Below are positions 12,605 through 24,345 of a stretch of 64,000 nucleotides of DNA, in pieces. The DNA lies in NCBI GenBank assembly GCA_963989385.1, contig OZ022500.1:111455842-111519841 (forward strand), read 5' to 3'. The position numbers were made by a program, and so were the translations under genes. Origin of the DNA: Ctena decussata (taxonomy: Eukaryota; Mollusca; Bivalvia; Lucinida; Lucinidae). The notes beneath the pieces are model-generated. The model was given only the letters and a program-made list of their open reading frames with translations. It searched no databases and was not told the DNA's origin. Positions within the stretch are counted from its first letter, which is position 1. Every line of letters begins with the position of its first letter.

Positions 12605-12827
12605 GGGGCCGTATTCATAAAGCCACTTAAGTCGTTGCTATGCGGTTGCTAAGGCTAAACATCTATAAAGGAGATTCCCTACAACAATGAAATTTGGTCT
12701 GGAGGAACAGTCTTTGTAAGACTGTTCCTCCAGAGCAAATTTCATAGTTGTAGGGAATATCCTTCAAAGATATTTAGCCTTAGCAACAGCATAGCAACGA
12801 CTTAAGTCGTTTTATGAATACGGCCCC
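12605..12827. mobile_element. GGGGCCGTATTCATAAA foldback, copy 2
   Basis: GGGGCCGTATTCATAAAGCC at the left and TTTTATGAATACGGCCCC at the right, with arms of about 105 bp and loop ACAGTCTTTGTAAGACTGT. Internal sequence closely follows copy 1. Confidence 0.85.
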
Positions 12828-14519
12828 AGCAACAGTCCTAAGTACTTGCCCACTTCTGCCTGTGCATGCATAACACTGGAGATATTTGTCTGGGCAAGTT
12901 CTTAGCAGTGTGTAAAACATTGTAGATCGCAAGCTCATGGAAAACTATCTGCCAAGCCAAATAAAAAATAACACTTTTTACGCTTATGCAATCTCTTTTT
13001 ATTTTTCCGTCTCCTTTTAACATAATCTGAAAATATCAAAGGTGTCATAAAAGAAGCGAGGTAATATTTGATATCGTAGGCACATGCAGAAAATACAGAG
13101 ACGCACGATATAATTACAAGTCAAAATGAGTAATTTTCCATAAATGACTACTCTGAACTGTAGAATGGTACACGCCCATTAGGATAAGGCACCTTACAGC
13201 ATATGCAACTGGCCAAGGTCTGTATAACATTCTGCATTTGTGCTTGTTGATAAGTAATTGCATTTTACTTTACCAAGCCATCAGGATCCAGAGACTTTTT
13301 CTAAAAACAAGTGAGATCTCATAGGCAGATTTGAGTCATCACTGTTTGTGCATGGTGTCATGAACCTTTTCTGATACAATGGCTCAAAACATCATGAACC
13401 TATCGGAAACATACTAATAAACTGACAGCTGCTGATTTAGTATAATATCTTCATTTATTCCATCAAATTTCACGATCAATTTACTGGTTTATGATAACTG
13501 AAATTGATTGAAAGCAATTTTTTGTGCATTAGCCTCAATGGGTTTCTGAACGTGTGATGTTCGCACGGTTTCTCTTAACAAGTCGAACATCAAATCTTAC
13601 AAAGCAGGTTTTATTATGTTTTTAGTATTTTAGAAGATCTTCCTCGCTTTTCTTGGAGCCAGAAAAGTAATAATCTGCCTTAAATGTCTGATCTAGGCTT
13701 TTATTAATTGTTCAATTTCTCTGTGTAATTGCCATTCAATCAAAAACCTTGTTTATAATAGACTGGGGGATTCACTTTATATGATATATGTTGATTATTA
13801 ACTGTACAAGCTACACAGAGAAATCTCCTGAGAATTCGTATATAATCACGGTATCGAGCTTTTTCTTTTCTTATTTCTTCGTTTTATGTTTCACAGGATT
13901 GACTTTTTCGTTTATGTCTGGCAGGCCATTGTTCTTCTTGAATTGCAATTGTTGTTGTTAGTCCGTCAGTAATATTACTGTCAACATCCACGGATTTGAA
14001 CCAAATTTAAAGTGATCTGGCTCGACATTGTTTCCGGATCTAAAATTGTGCTTCTTACTGAGCTCAACAGTTTGTCGAAGGAAATTTCTTTAGGCAGTGT
14101 TATATACTGATCTTTATCGATCTAAGCACATTGCCTTGCAACAGGGAGCATTCAGCCTTAAAATAAAGTTTACAAATGGACTGACCTTACCATTATTCAA
14201 TCGTTGGCAGGTATTTGTTAAAGAAGCGTTATATCATACCAAAAGAAATGGTGGGTAGTGTTGTTGTTTTTACTTTGTCTATCCTCTATATCCTACTCCC
14301 TCCTTCTGTCTTGGAGACAGCTGAATATAGTATGTAATGCTGACTGACCTGTAAACCCAAAAATATAGATTTCCTTCAAATTTTATTTTATTCTTTCACC
14401 TACCTTATCATTTAACTCAGAAGCAGGCACTGTTTCAATACGTACACTTTCGTAGGACGTGAAACCGTCTCAGGCAGGTTCATGAAAACGCGACTGAGAG
14501 TAACACATTTCTACATAAC
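12828..14519. other. AT-rich stretch with no recognised feature
   Basis: No frame above 65 codons with any family signal and no strong inverted or tandem repeat. Confidence 0.4.
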
Positions 14520-15060
14520 CATCTTACAGGTCTATGCACCAACGTCTAACAGTAAGGAATCACAACAGACGTACCGCCTTTGAACGGTCAGTAATAAAAC
14601 ACTGGGTTTGGGTTTGCGTGCGTGTGTGTGGGGGGGGGGGCGGAGGGGGGGGGCTAGTGAAACTACACTGTAGTGTTACTGGTTGCAAACCATCGCCCTA
14701 AACTTCTGCTATTTTTCGAAACATTTAGTTTCTGTTCGATCCTCGTGAAGGTTTCCTAACCCATCTATGAATCATCACGGGAAACAAAAAGGAAATCACG
14801 GATAAAACTATGACGAATCAAAGATAAGGACTCGACAGAAACAATACATCGCGACACCTTGAGATCCCTGGGGTGTCGAACAACGCCACTGATATTCGAG
14901 ATAAAAAAAGAACACCAGTTGAACCCCGACTGGCCGTGCAACAGACAAGAAAAGCTCCGGCCCCAACCAACTAAAATGATAGCTTTATGTCGGGTGTTTC
15001 ATTTAGTCTGGTGCCCTACTCATCGGCGTTCAACTCAAAACGGGAAGCTAAGTTATTAAC
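14520..15060 (+). repeat. Copy of the CCGCCTTGGAACGGTCAGT repeat
   Basis: Contains GTACCGCCTTTGAACGGTCA near 14570, then a G-rich run (14631-14653), and downstream GGACTCGACAG, CTTGAGATCCCTGGGGTGTC, GAACCCCGACTGGCCG and GGCCCCAACCAACTAAAATG. All are shared in order with the copy at 11936-12360. It is diverged and non-coding. Confidence 0.65.
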
Positions 15061-15421
15061 CATGGTTGGGTTAACCACTAAGCATGTAGACTGTAGCATT
15101 ACATTTATGTTATAGCATATTCGTTTGCAACGTATGATAATTTTTCTGAACAGATCCAAAAAATTAGCCCTATGCTCACTTTTTTTTCAATTTATAGACT
15201 GTAACCAAAAATTGTTGTTCCGATAGGCCCTGCTGCAAAAGAGTTTTTAACATAGACGTTTACATAACATACGAAACTAAGACGTGTACACACAACACAT
15301 ACGGCAGAAAATATTGTGAAAGCATACAAACGAAACAAAATAACATTAAGTCATGGACGCGAGTCCTTCATAAGTTACTTTCGCCCTGCAGAAGGCGTGC
15401 ATGATTCCCCACTTTGGCATT

Positions 15422-15633
15422 CCTGGGGCCCTATTTATAAAACTACTTAAGCGGTTGCTTTGCTGTTGCTAGGGCTTAATTTCTATGAAGGAGATTCCCT
15501 ACAACTACGAAATTCGCTCTGGAGGAACAGTCTCAAAAGACTGTTCCTCCAGAGCAAATTTCATAGTTGTAGGGAATCTCCTTCATAGAAATGTAGCCTT
15601 AGCAACAGCATAGCAACGACTAATAAGGCCCCA
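15422..15633. mobile_element. GGGGCCGTATTCATAAA foldback, copy 3
   Basis: The left end reads CCTGGGGCCCTATTTATAAA. The right end is truncated by about 14 bases (AACGACTAATAAGGCCCCAG). The arms are otherwise complementary, loop ACAGTCTCAAAAGACTGT, and the internal words GGAGATTCCCTACAACTA match copies 1 and 2. Confidence 0.8.
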
Positions 15634-16375
15634 GATGGCTTACTTTGGAGTGCGAGTTGTCGTAGACTTGATGGTCTTCATTAACAGCGGTGCTTTCCTT
15701 CATCTGTTGTGTGAGTGCATGTTGTTTTCATGTTGGGATCGCTGACAACCTGTCTGATAAAAATTGATGTTCATTTGGTTTACCTTGCGTGCCTTTCGTG
15801 ATTTGTTGTCAATTAATGTTTATACTTCCTTCCCTGTTGGTTTTGCGATCGGGATATGGGGTCTGATTGTATTTATTCATGATCATTGCCTATCATTTTA
15901 CTTACATGTACATTGTAGTTGCTTTACTCTTCCTTTCTAGTGTCATTGGAAAGCTATGGTCTTCCTTTGTATTTACAGTTCGCTTTAAACACTATAGGCA
16001 ATTGCAAGACAGTCAGACAACAGACAAGGCACAGCCCAGATGGAATCCTTACTTTATCATATTCAGTCGGAGTTTTTAAATTACTATTGGCACAAAACGA
16101 ATTAGGAGCAGACATTCGATGCGACCAAGACCTGTTGCTGAGTATCTTCCGAAAACCTTTTATGAAGTTTAGGAAACAACTCCATTCAAAATTGAGTGTG
16201 ACTTGAGAGCAGCTGAAAGATTCTTCAGTGATGAGACCCTACCTAACAACAGAAGGAAGGGATTTGAAGAAATCACTAAACTGAAAGATGGCATTCATTA
16301 ATTAATCCTGACCTCGGAGCTATGTTAAACAATGTACAAAAATTCAAAGACTTATAGATAGCCGACAATGGTAGA
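15634..16375. other. Unassigned; partial old repeat at its left
   Basis: Words such as GCTGACAACCTGTC, TTCATTTGGTTTACC and GCCTTTCGTGA near 15735-15800 recur at 35226-35290 and 41804-41860, so this is probably another fragment of the unclassified repeat in the opposite sense. Frames of 70 and 95 codons at 15867-16206 overlap each other and show no family motif. Confidence 0.4.
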
Positions 16376-16560
16376 CCACCTTGGTTGGTCAGTAATAAAT
16401 TACTGGCCGGGTGTGTGTGTGAGAGGGGAGGGGGCGGCTTAAACTAATTTCACACAAGAGTAACCCTCGCACTGGATTTTACAGTTGTCCTCAACCATAC
16501 AAATTGTTCGTCGGTCCCAGCTAACCCATCAATAGATCAATCACCCATGGCTTACGTTTA
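16376..16560 (+). repeat. Truncated copy of the CCGCCTTGGAACGGTCAGT repeat
   Basis: ACCACCTTGGTTGGTCAGTA, TAAATTACTGG, a GTGTGTGTGAGAGG stretch and CTAACCCATCAATAGATCA follow the order of the longer copies but are strongly diverged. Confidence 0.5.
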
Positions 16561-16647
16561 CAATGCTCCTTGTCTCGAAGCTTGCCTGGAGCCGATCAGT
16601 GCCTTGCAAAAGGCGATGATCGAATCGATTGTGTCGGTTCCTGTTCC

Positions 16648-16775
16648 CGAGATTATAAAACTTGAGTATAATCTAAAACTCAAAATAAAGCACACTGATT
16701 GGCTGCTTCCGAGCACATCTCAAACTCAAAATAAAGCACACTGATTGGCTGCTTCCGAGCATAACCTCGAACCCG
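16648..16775. repeat. Half of a TTATAAAACTTGAG foldback, internally duplicated
   Basis: CCGAGATTATAAAACTTGAG is followed by two direct copies of a 50-base word (AAACTCAAAATAAAGCACAC plus TGATTGGCTGCTTCCGAGCA). The complete hairpin version is at 22397-22540. Here the second arm is replaced by a repeat of the first. Confidence 0.65.
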
Positions 16776-17569
16776 GTTCCTGATCAAAACTTTACGGCAA
16801 TAAGGAGTACAGAAGGTCAACAAAAGGACGAGCAGGGAGTTGTATCAAGCAAAAACTTATTGGTTTGACTGTCAGGCGAAGAAAGCGCAGCTCATAAGAG
16901 CAGTAGCAAGAAGACACCCAAATAAGAAATGATTCTAACATCACAAGAGCAGAGGAAGTCCATCCATCATAGTCCCAGAGCAAAGGAAAATACCACGTAA
17001 GAGCAGAAAAGTTGCACATGATGGAAAATTGTTCAGAGCTATACGGTTACTATGATACAAACGGTGACCCAACAGTTTATGAATGGTTACAGATATCATT
17101 TAAGGACCACAATGATTATATCCTTTGTGCAGCAAAGAAGAGAGCAAATTTATCCTGACTTTAAAGATGCAATCAGAGCCAAGCAGGAGCGAAAGTCATC
17201 GACAATTTCCTGACTTCCAACGGCTAGATTTGAAAACAGGAATATGGACCATACGGCCTCGACTCAGTGATCACAACGCTTCTTGCTACAACACTCATCA
17301 GCCAACCCAGCATTTGACTGTTAAATGTCATCTCAGAGCAACAAGAACCACTGCCTCTTAAAATCCAGCGTAAATGCAATACTAGGGAGACTCCAGTCAT
17401 GTTTTCGGAGCTTTCACGAACACCTTTGATAAGTTACGATTTTATGGGCCAACCATGAACAGTTACAGTATCAACTAGAAAATGTGTTTATGAAACACTA
17501 TGCCCCTAACCATATGCTTGTCTCTAGAGAAGGTTCATCCAATAATGCTTGTACCTTTGTACCATAGGC
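16776..17569. other. Unassigned stretch, possibly decayed coding sequence
   Basis: From about 17040 one forward frame reads YYDTNGDPTVYEWLQISFKD and stays open for roughly 40 codons before a stop. I recognise no family. Other short frames overlap it. Confidence 0.25.
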
Positions 17570-19491
17570 TTACAATGCACTAAGTCGAAAAAGGGGCTTA
17601 ACTCAGTCAAAAATTTACGAATTGTTTTCGAAAGTTAATCAGGTCATCTACACCTTGGGCAATATCAACCTGCAAAAATCATGATCCTAGCATCAGGGGT
17701 TCTCCAGATATTTTGTTCACAAGCTTCCATAGGCAAATAATGCACTAAGTTGAAAAAGGGGCATAACTCAATCCAAAATTTACAAATTATTTTCAAAAGT
17801 TAATCAGGTCATCTACACCACAGGCAGTATCTTCCTGCATAAAATCATGCTCCTAGCATCAGGTGTTCTTGAGATATTTTTTTCACAAGGTTCCATTGGC
17901 TTACAATGCACTAAGTTGAAAAAGGGGCATAACTCAATCAAAAGTTAATCAGGTCATCTACACCACAGGCAGTATCTTCCTGCAAAAAATCATGCTCCTA
18001 ACATCAGGGGTTCTTGAGATATTTTGTTCACAAGGTTCCATAGGCTTACAATGCACAAAGTCGAAAAAGGGGCATAACTTTGTCAAAAATTCACGAATTT
18101 GTTTCAACAGTTAATCAGGTCATCTACACCTTGGGCATTGTCATCCTGCAAAACCTCATGATCCTAGCATCAGGGGTTCTTGAGATATTTTGTTCACAAG
18201 CCTCCATAGGCAAATAATGCACTAAGTTGAAAAAGGGGCATAACTCAATCCAAAATTTACAAATTATTTTCAAAAGTTAATCAGGTCATCTACACCACAG
18301 GCAGTATCTTCCTGCATAAAATCATGCTCCTAGCATCAGGGGTTCTTGAGATATTTTGTTCACAAGGTTCCACAGGCTAAGTCGAAAAAGGGGCATAACT
18401 CTGGAAATACATTGCCGGCGGAAAAATAAAAAAATACGAGTCTGCTTATTTTCCATACTGATTATGTGTATAAAGTTTCAAGTTCCTAGCTCTTATTGTT
18501 CTTGACTATATGTAAGGGTACCTTTGTACCATAGGCCTCAATGCACTGAGTCGAAAAAGGGGAATAACTCGATCAAAAATTCACGATTTTTTTTCAGAAG
18601 TTAATCAGGTCATCTACACCGCAGGCAGTATCTTCCTGCAAATAATCATGCTCCTAGCTTAAGGGGTTCTTGAGATATTTTGTTCACAAGGTTCCATAGG
18701 CTTACAATGCACTAAGTCGGAAAAGGGCATCACTCGGTCAAAAATTCACGAATTTGTTTCAAAAGTTAATCAGGTCATCTACACCTTGGGCATTCTCATC
18801 TTGCAAAGCCTCATGATCCCAGCATCAGGGGTTCTTGAGATATTTTGTTCACAAGGTTCCACAGGCTAAGTCGAAAAAAGGGGCATAACTCTGGAAATAC
18901 ATTGCCGGCGGAAAAATAAAAAAATACGGGTCTGCTTATTTTCCATACTGATCATGTGTATAAAGTTTCAAGTTCCTAGCTCTTGTTGTTCTTGACTATA
19001 TGTAAGGGTACCTTTGTACCATAGGCTTCAATGCACTAAGTCAAAAAAGGGGAATAACTTGATAAAAAATTCACGAATTTTTTTTCAAAAGTTAATCAGG
19101 TCATCTACACCACAGGCAGTATCTTCCTGCAAAAAATCATGCTCCTAGCTTCAGGGGTTCTTGAGATATTTTGTTCACAAGGTTCCATAGGCTTTCAATG
19201 CACTAAGTCGAAAAAGGGGCATAACTCAGTCAAAAATTCACGAATTTGTTTCAAAAGTTAATCAGGTCATCTACACCTTGAGCATTCTCATCCTGCAAAA
19301 CCTCATGATCCTAGCATCAGGGGTTCTTGAGATATTTTGTTCACAAGGTTCCACAGGCTAAGTCGAAAAAGGGGCATAACTCTTGAAATATGTGACCCGC
19401 GGAAAAAAGAAAAAACACGTGTTCGCTTATTTTTCATACTGATCATGTGTATAAAGTTTCAAGCTCCTAGCTCTTTCGGTTCTTGAGATAG

Positions 19492-19546
19492 AGGACAGAC
19501 GGACAGACGGACAGACGGACGGACGGACGGACGGACAGACGGACAG
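19492..19546. repeat. (GGAC)n / (GACGGACA)n microsatellite
   Basis: GGACAGACGGACAGACGGAC continues as pure GGAC units for about 50 bases. It marks the right end of the 165-bp array. The 68-codon reverse-strand frame across it, with P-S-V-C-P-S repeats, is an artefact of the microsatellite. Confidence 0.9.
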
Positions 19547-19557
19547 GCCCAAACCAA

Positions 19558-19592
19558 TATGCCCCCACAATTTCTCCGAAATTGGGGGCATA
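19558..19592. repeat. Terminal hairpin of the 165-bp repeat
   Basis: TATGCCCCCACAATTTC and GAAATTGGGGGCATA are complementary around a TCC loop, leaving one mismatch. It lies directly after the GGAC repeats, as expected for the 3' end of this repeat family. Confidence 0.8.
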
Positions 19593-19629
19593 AAAAACAA
19601 ACAAAACAAGCAGAAAAGCATTGCTCGTG

Positions 19630-19805
19630 TCATTTAAACCTGTAAGTTAAGTCCAATCGCAACACCGTCTATCCGTCTTGTTTTTTATCTGGTGTTTTAA
19701 CATGCATTATATTTTGTAGATTGTTTTGAGGGCCTCATGGAAACTTAGCTCACTAGCTAAATGTTGTCACCCTCAATAAAATAAAGACTTTACTTATTTA
19801 CTTTT
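19630..19805 (+). mobile_element. Probable 3' end of a LINE
   Basis: GAGGGCCTCATGGAAACTTA, GCTCACTAGCTAAATGTTGT and CACCCTCAATAAAATAAAGA followed by a short ACTT-rich tail resemble the 3' untranslated end and tail of CR1/L2-like LINEs, recalled from other invertebrates. No coding sequence precedes it, so the copy is severely 5'-truncated. Confidence 0.45.
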
Positions 19806-22396
19806 CTGGAAATAGTTGGCGCAAATTCGGAACTTTTTATGGGCTTGAAAGAATAAAAGGAAAGTTTCAGTATAAGGACTTTCCAAATGCGTTTTTGCAC
19901 CAGCTTTACAGCTAGCCATCAAATCATTACCTTAACCATTTGGAGCAAACTTTCGAAACTCATGGGATTTCGCAGTATTGGAGACCTAGAGAACACACGA
20001 TGGACGCGAAAGAATTAAACACACACACACATGCTCAGTTAAGAAAGTACCGCTCTTCCTGATATTTGCTTTGGCTCTATGTGTCTACCATACTATTTTA
20101 GTTTAAATGAATTTAGATTCTTTCAAGAAGATAAATGCGTCCGTATAACGAAGCAAGTCTTGTATCCATCTATCTGTTTGGCAATTTCTGCCAGAGGAAA
20201 TTCAATTTCTGTCACGGTGGCGACATTGTATCTCTAACAACTGCTATTATTGACCTTTTATTGAACAATGATGAGGAAGTCATTATTCTCCGCTAAACCA
20301 AATACCGTTATGTAACTAATATTCGGACAAAATCTTGAAGCCAACCATACAAAAACTGTAGACCCAGATTAGACTGCTCATAAGGAACAGTCTGATAAGG
20401 GTCTGCATTTTTTGTCAACAGTTTTATAGAAATTACTTCCAGAATGAATGGACTTGTGCAAAGATGAGGGTTTCAATAACAAAATTGGCGTCGGTATTCA
20501 TACATTTTGGGTGATCGCGGAACTTCGTTTTTAACCAGCATCTTGGCGACTTATGATTAGTACTTATAATTATATAACTGTATAATAAAGCATTTCTCCT
20601 ACAAATTGCAGAGGCTGAATGAAGAATTTGGCATTTGCATTATAATATACTACATTATAATTGTGCTATTATTTGTTTTTGCCAATTTTATCTCTAGCAA
20701 TATTTCTCCCGTGGAGTTCAGTGTCGCCTTCCTGGGGTACTAAAATAGTTTATTTCCTCCGGAAATATAAAAGAACCCAGGGAATTTATTGGTAAAATAG
20801 TTTGAAAATTATGGTTAGCATGTGCACGCACTAAACGCAGGTTTCCGTTTAAAACGACATGAAATGTAAATTCCAAATAAGGGGAAAGAGACACGGGAGA
20901 AACTTTTTTCTGAGCTAAAAGGCCGTGTCATGAGCAAATGGGGCTAACAACATGTGGAAAAAATGACTGATGTCAGGCAGTGTATTAGAGTCCGAGCGGA
21001 GCCTTTACAGTGCAAACAGGAAAACAAATTGCAAAAGTGTTTTGCGCCATCCTTTTCTTGTGTGGTGGCTCACATGCAATATGTTCATGCTTAAATTGCT
21101 GGAAATGTATGCGTTTTAGAACCAGTGCTTTGAATGCCGATAACCCGTCGTCATCATCATCATCGTCTGTTGAAGATATTATTGAAGAAATTGATTGACA
21201 CTTCCGGCTACTGATTACATCAGCAATGGGCTGCCCGGTGTCTCTCTACCGTTATATTGTCATGTGTACTCAATACAAGAGTCACAGGTCTTTGAGATGT
21301 TACAGTTATGTCTGTCACTGACCCGTTAAATCGTCTAGAGAAAGTAAACGTTGTAGACGCTCAGATTTCGCCTAATTATGAAATTTGCCATATATCTTTT
21401 TTGATCATTATCATTCCCGCCAAACCTTTTCTTTGCTACTTTTACAATAAATTGCCAACTTATTTGTTGGGCCAAAAAGGTACCTGCTGTACTTTTTGGC
21501 TTTAATTGATTGTTTCAGCATGTAAATAAAGTCTTACTCGTCACGGAATTGTACATATGACGTCTTGACTGAAACATCAAGTACGAACAAGGAATACGTC
21601 CACTGCTGTACTGGATGAAAGAAATATTGAATTTGATGGAGTGTAATACTATCAATTCTTTCTGACCAATTCGCGGAGACGGGGTGATTATTTAACGTTA
21701 AACGTTTCCTAGACAATATCTATCACTCGATACATCTTAGGTACAAAAACACTTTACAGTCTATGGTATAGATCCTTCAAAATTAAACTGGCAGCCATAA
21801 AAGCCTTAATGAACACGAAACTTCACACTTTACATTTTTAATAATATTTCATATCTTCCATAATTTCTCAACTAATCTATCACTTCATAACAAGCTCATA
21901 CATCACTGAATGTTCATGCAGTATCAAAATGTGCCTTATAAGCATGAGCGAATAGACTGAAATAATCATGCACACGCGCAGTCTGAAGTAAGCCTTCGAT
22001 GCAGATTCCGAAAGATATACAAAAAGTGAAAACTTTTAACAGAATTTACGGTTGCGCTGGCGGGTCTGAATCTTGACTGCCTCGCATACTATAATATACG
22101 ATTCCTTGTGCTACAGGTAAGACCGTGTCACTATATTGCAAGTCCGGCCGTTCTTCACTCAATCACCAACCATTTAATTTTGTGACCATCAATTATATAT
22201 TATACAGACTATTATAAATATTATTAAAAAATGCATATCATCCAGCCACAGAATCAAACTGTTAAAGTATAACGCAAATCCTCCGTTTATAATATTCTCT
22301 TTTTTTTTTCTTCTTGAACATGTATTGCTGTGTATCTCATACTTGAAAAGAATCTATCACTTCTGAATAGGAGTCCATGTCTAACTTAGGTTCGAA
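19806..22396. other. Mostly unassigned; one 50-bp hairpin at 20357
   Basis: At 20357-20408 lies TGTAGACCCAGATTAGACTG with its inverse CAGTCTGATAAGGGTCTGCA, one copy of a hairpin family seen at least five more times. A 62-codon frame at 21010-21198 (hydrophobic start, five cysteines, then a serine run) begins at GTG, not ATG, and I do not call it. Nothing else was recognised. Confidence 0.4.
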
Positions 22397-22540
22397 GTTA
22401 TAAAACTTGAGAATAATCTCAAACTCAAAATAAAGCACACTGATTGGCTGCTTCCGAGCATGTGCTCGGAAGCAGCCAATCAGTGTGCTATATTTTGAGT
22501 TTGAGAATGTACTCAAGTTTTATAACCTCTGGGCCAGAAG
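22397..22540. mobile_element. TTATAAAACTTGAG foldback, complete hairpin
   Basis: GTTATAAAACTTGAGAATAA and the 50-base word AAACTCAAAATAAAGCACAC...GCTTCCGAGCA are followed immediately by their inverse TGCTCGGAAGCAGCCAATCA...CTCAAGTTTTATAACCTCTG. The stem is about 65 bp with almost no loop. It is related to the half-copy at 16648 and, by its terminal TTATAAAACTT/AGTTTTATAACCTC, to the element at 56385. Confidence 0.85.
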
Positions 22541-22809
22541 TCTGTATATCTAAATATTTCGGATTTGCCAATGTTTCTACGATTTTCGAGTTCGGATTGA
22601 TTCGATTCTGGTAGCTTGACTGCTTATTTCCCTTATGTACGTATACATGTATATTGTAAGCTACTTGGCTTATGTTGAAACGTCCTCTGCAGCTCCTTCG
22701 ATTGTCGTTAAATATCGCAGCCTGGGTGAGTTAAGAATTTGTAGGTGCTCCAAACATGATACGTTAAAAGTATTCTGGTGTTTCAAAAGTTTCCCAAACC
22801 GATACTTAT

Positions 22810-23230
22810 TAGTTCTGCTTTTAAGCCGGTGATAGGGGGCGTGGCTGGTGTTGCAAATCCAATTACTAGTCACGAACAGACTCAATTAAACCGGTCTGCT
22901 ATTTTCTTTTCTTTTGTGTATTCCTGGCTTCCAAAAGATTAGCTTTTTAGAAGTTTTTTAACTTCCTTGCAGCTGGTGTTAAGTACCGTGTGGCGACCGC
23001 AAACGTCTCTCTGTTATTCATCATAGAGCAGATTAAAAATCTTCTGGTCCTTTGGGAGCTCTCAAATAATTTAGTCATTTTGAAAATAGAGTTCTCCTTA
23101 TGCCGGTGGTAGGGGGCGTGTCCGGTGTTGCATATTTGATTGCTGGTCATGAACTTAGTTAAAACAAATCTCTGCTATTTTCATTTCTTTGGTATACATG
23201 TATTCCTTGCTTCCATTGGATATAGGCTGA
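22810..23230 (+). repeat. Two tandem copies of a ~278-bp unit
   Basis: GCCGGTGATAGGGGGCGTGG at about 22824 and GCCGGTGGTAGGGGGCGTGT at about 23102 start two similar blocks. Shared words are GGTGTTGCA, CTGCTATTTTC, TTCTTT and TATTCC(T)GGCTTCCA. The family is unknown and no coding signal is seen. Confidence 0.55.
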
Positions 23231-24345
23231 TTTGAGTGTGTCGAGGCTCATATTGTTTCCCATAGACATAATACAAAATCAGCTTATTGGAAACGGGTAA
23301 ACAATAAAAAAAACATTGCTTTTCTTTGCTTTCAGGTTCGTATCTTACACAGTAAAGTCTCTGTAAACACCTGACAAACTTTGAGTTCAGCACTGATCCT
23401 GTCTGGCCCGCAGGGATGAGGTTTTGGCTTTTTAACTGTTGTGGAAAAAATATTCAAAACCGATTTTCTGCTCTTTGAAAGACTGACAGACGGAATCGAG
23501 ATCCATCTTTTCACACAGTTACCATACCGAAACATAAGACAATTTATTCATAAAAACAGACTTGAACGGCCAATATTCATTTTTTTCGAATGTGTTTTAG
23601 ATTTTATTTTTTTTTTTTCATTGATGCAGTTATGCATTTATATTAAACACGGTACATAGCTTGAAACTATATATACGCTTTCATACAAGGTATGAGTGCC
23701 ATCATTGCTGTTTTTAATTAGATATGCGAACACAGAAAACCCCATCTTTCTCACACTTTTAACAGAAAACATTACTACTATGTCTAGATCGTCGGCCGGC
23801 TTCTTTTGTTTTCCGCGCACGAGAAATTCTCATGCAATTCATACTGACAGTTTTTCGATTAGGCCTAAATAAAATTGCTGGATAGCAAATTGCCTATCGT
23901 AAACGATTAGTCCCTGATCGCTGCTTCATTTATTTATTTTATTACTTGTATTAGCGTGAATGATGTGGCTAGGGGTTTTAAAAGGGCTACAAATTCCGTA
24001 AGCAGATATATAGAAGTCTGTCATTCTTTAATTTGGTTTTTCACCATTGTCTGTTCTAAAGTTTGATTTCATTGAAGTTATGTATGCAGCAACACATCTT
24101 TGATTCAGGTTAAGCATGTAATCACGGTACAAGAAAATAAAAGTAACTAAAGTTAAATGAGTACCCATATAAGCATGTAAGACGCTTACTCAAGGAAAGC
24201 TTATCTGGAAATGTCAGTGGCGCATGCTTCAGGCGCAAAAAGAAGCTGCTCTGATAGCTTTTAAAGCTGGGAATAAACAGAAGAGCCACGATAACTTAAG
24301 TGAAATACACTCTTCTCTTAATTTTGCCGGTACAGAGGAAACCTA
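23231..24345. other. Unassigned; one open stretch abutting the next element
   Basis: A forward frame at about 24172-24345 (reading KTLTQGKLIWKCQWRMLQAQ, then KEAALIAFKAGNKQKSH) stays open for about 57 codons and closes with a TAA that forms the left flank of the neighbouring inverted-repeat element. It lacks an upstream ATG and I recognise no family. It could be a retrotransposon remnant or chance. Confidence 0.25.

Larger units (their letters stand above)
17570..19610 (+). repeat. Satellite-like array of 12 units of about 165 bp with a 490-bp higher-order period
   Basis: The landmark AAGGGG[CA]ATAACT begins at about 17591, 17756, 17922, 18067, 18233, 18388, 18557, 18723, 18878, 19047, 19214 and 19369. 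Spacings are 165, 166, 145, 166, 155, 169, 166, 155, 169, 167 and 155. The last part repeats as triplets of 155+169+166, a 490-bp higher-order unit. One monomer type in each triplet carries ACATTGCCGGCGGAAAAAT (TGACCCGCGG in the last). Shared words are GTTAATCAGGTCATCTACAC, CTTGAGATATTTTGTTCACA and CAATGCACTAAGTCG. The array ends in GGAC repeats and a hairpin. It is non-coding. Confidence 0.9.

Noticed and set aside
17570..19610. CRISPR array
   Set aside because: Monomers of 145-169 bp are contiguous, with no short repeat and unique-spacer structure, and the genome is eukaryotic.
19427..19633. 68-codon reverse frame with PSVCPSVR repeats
   Set aside because: Product of the GGAC microsatellite.
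21010..21198. Small secreted cysteine-rich protein
   Set aside because: The first codon is GTG, there is no in-frame ATG before the hydrophobic stretch, and no family was recognised.
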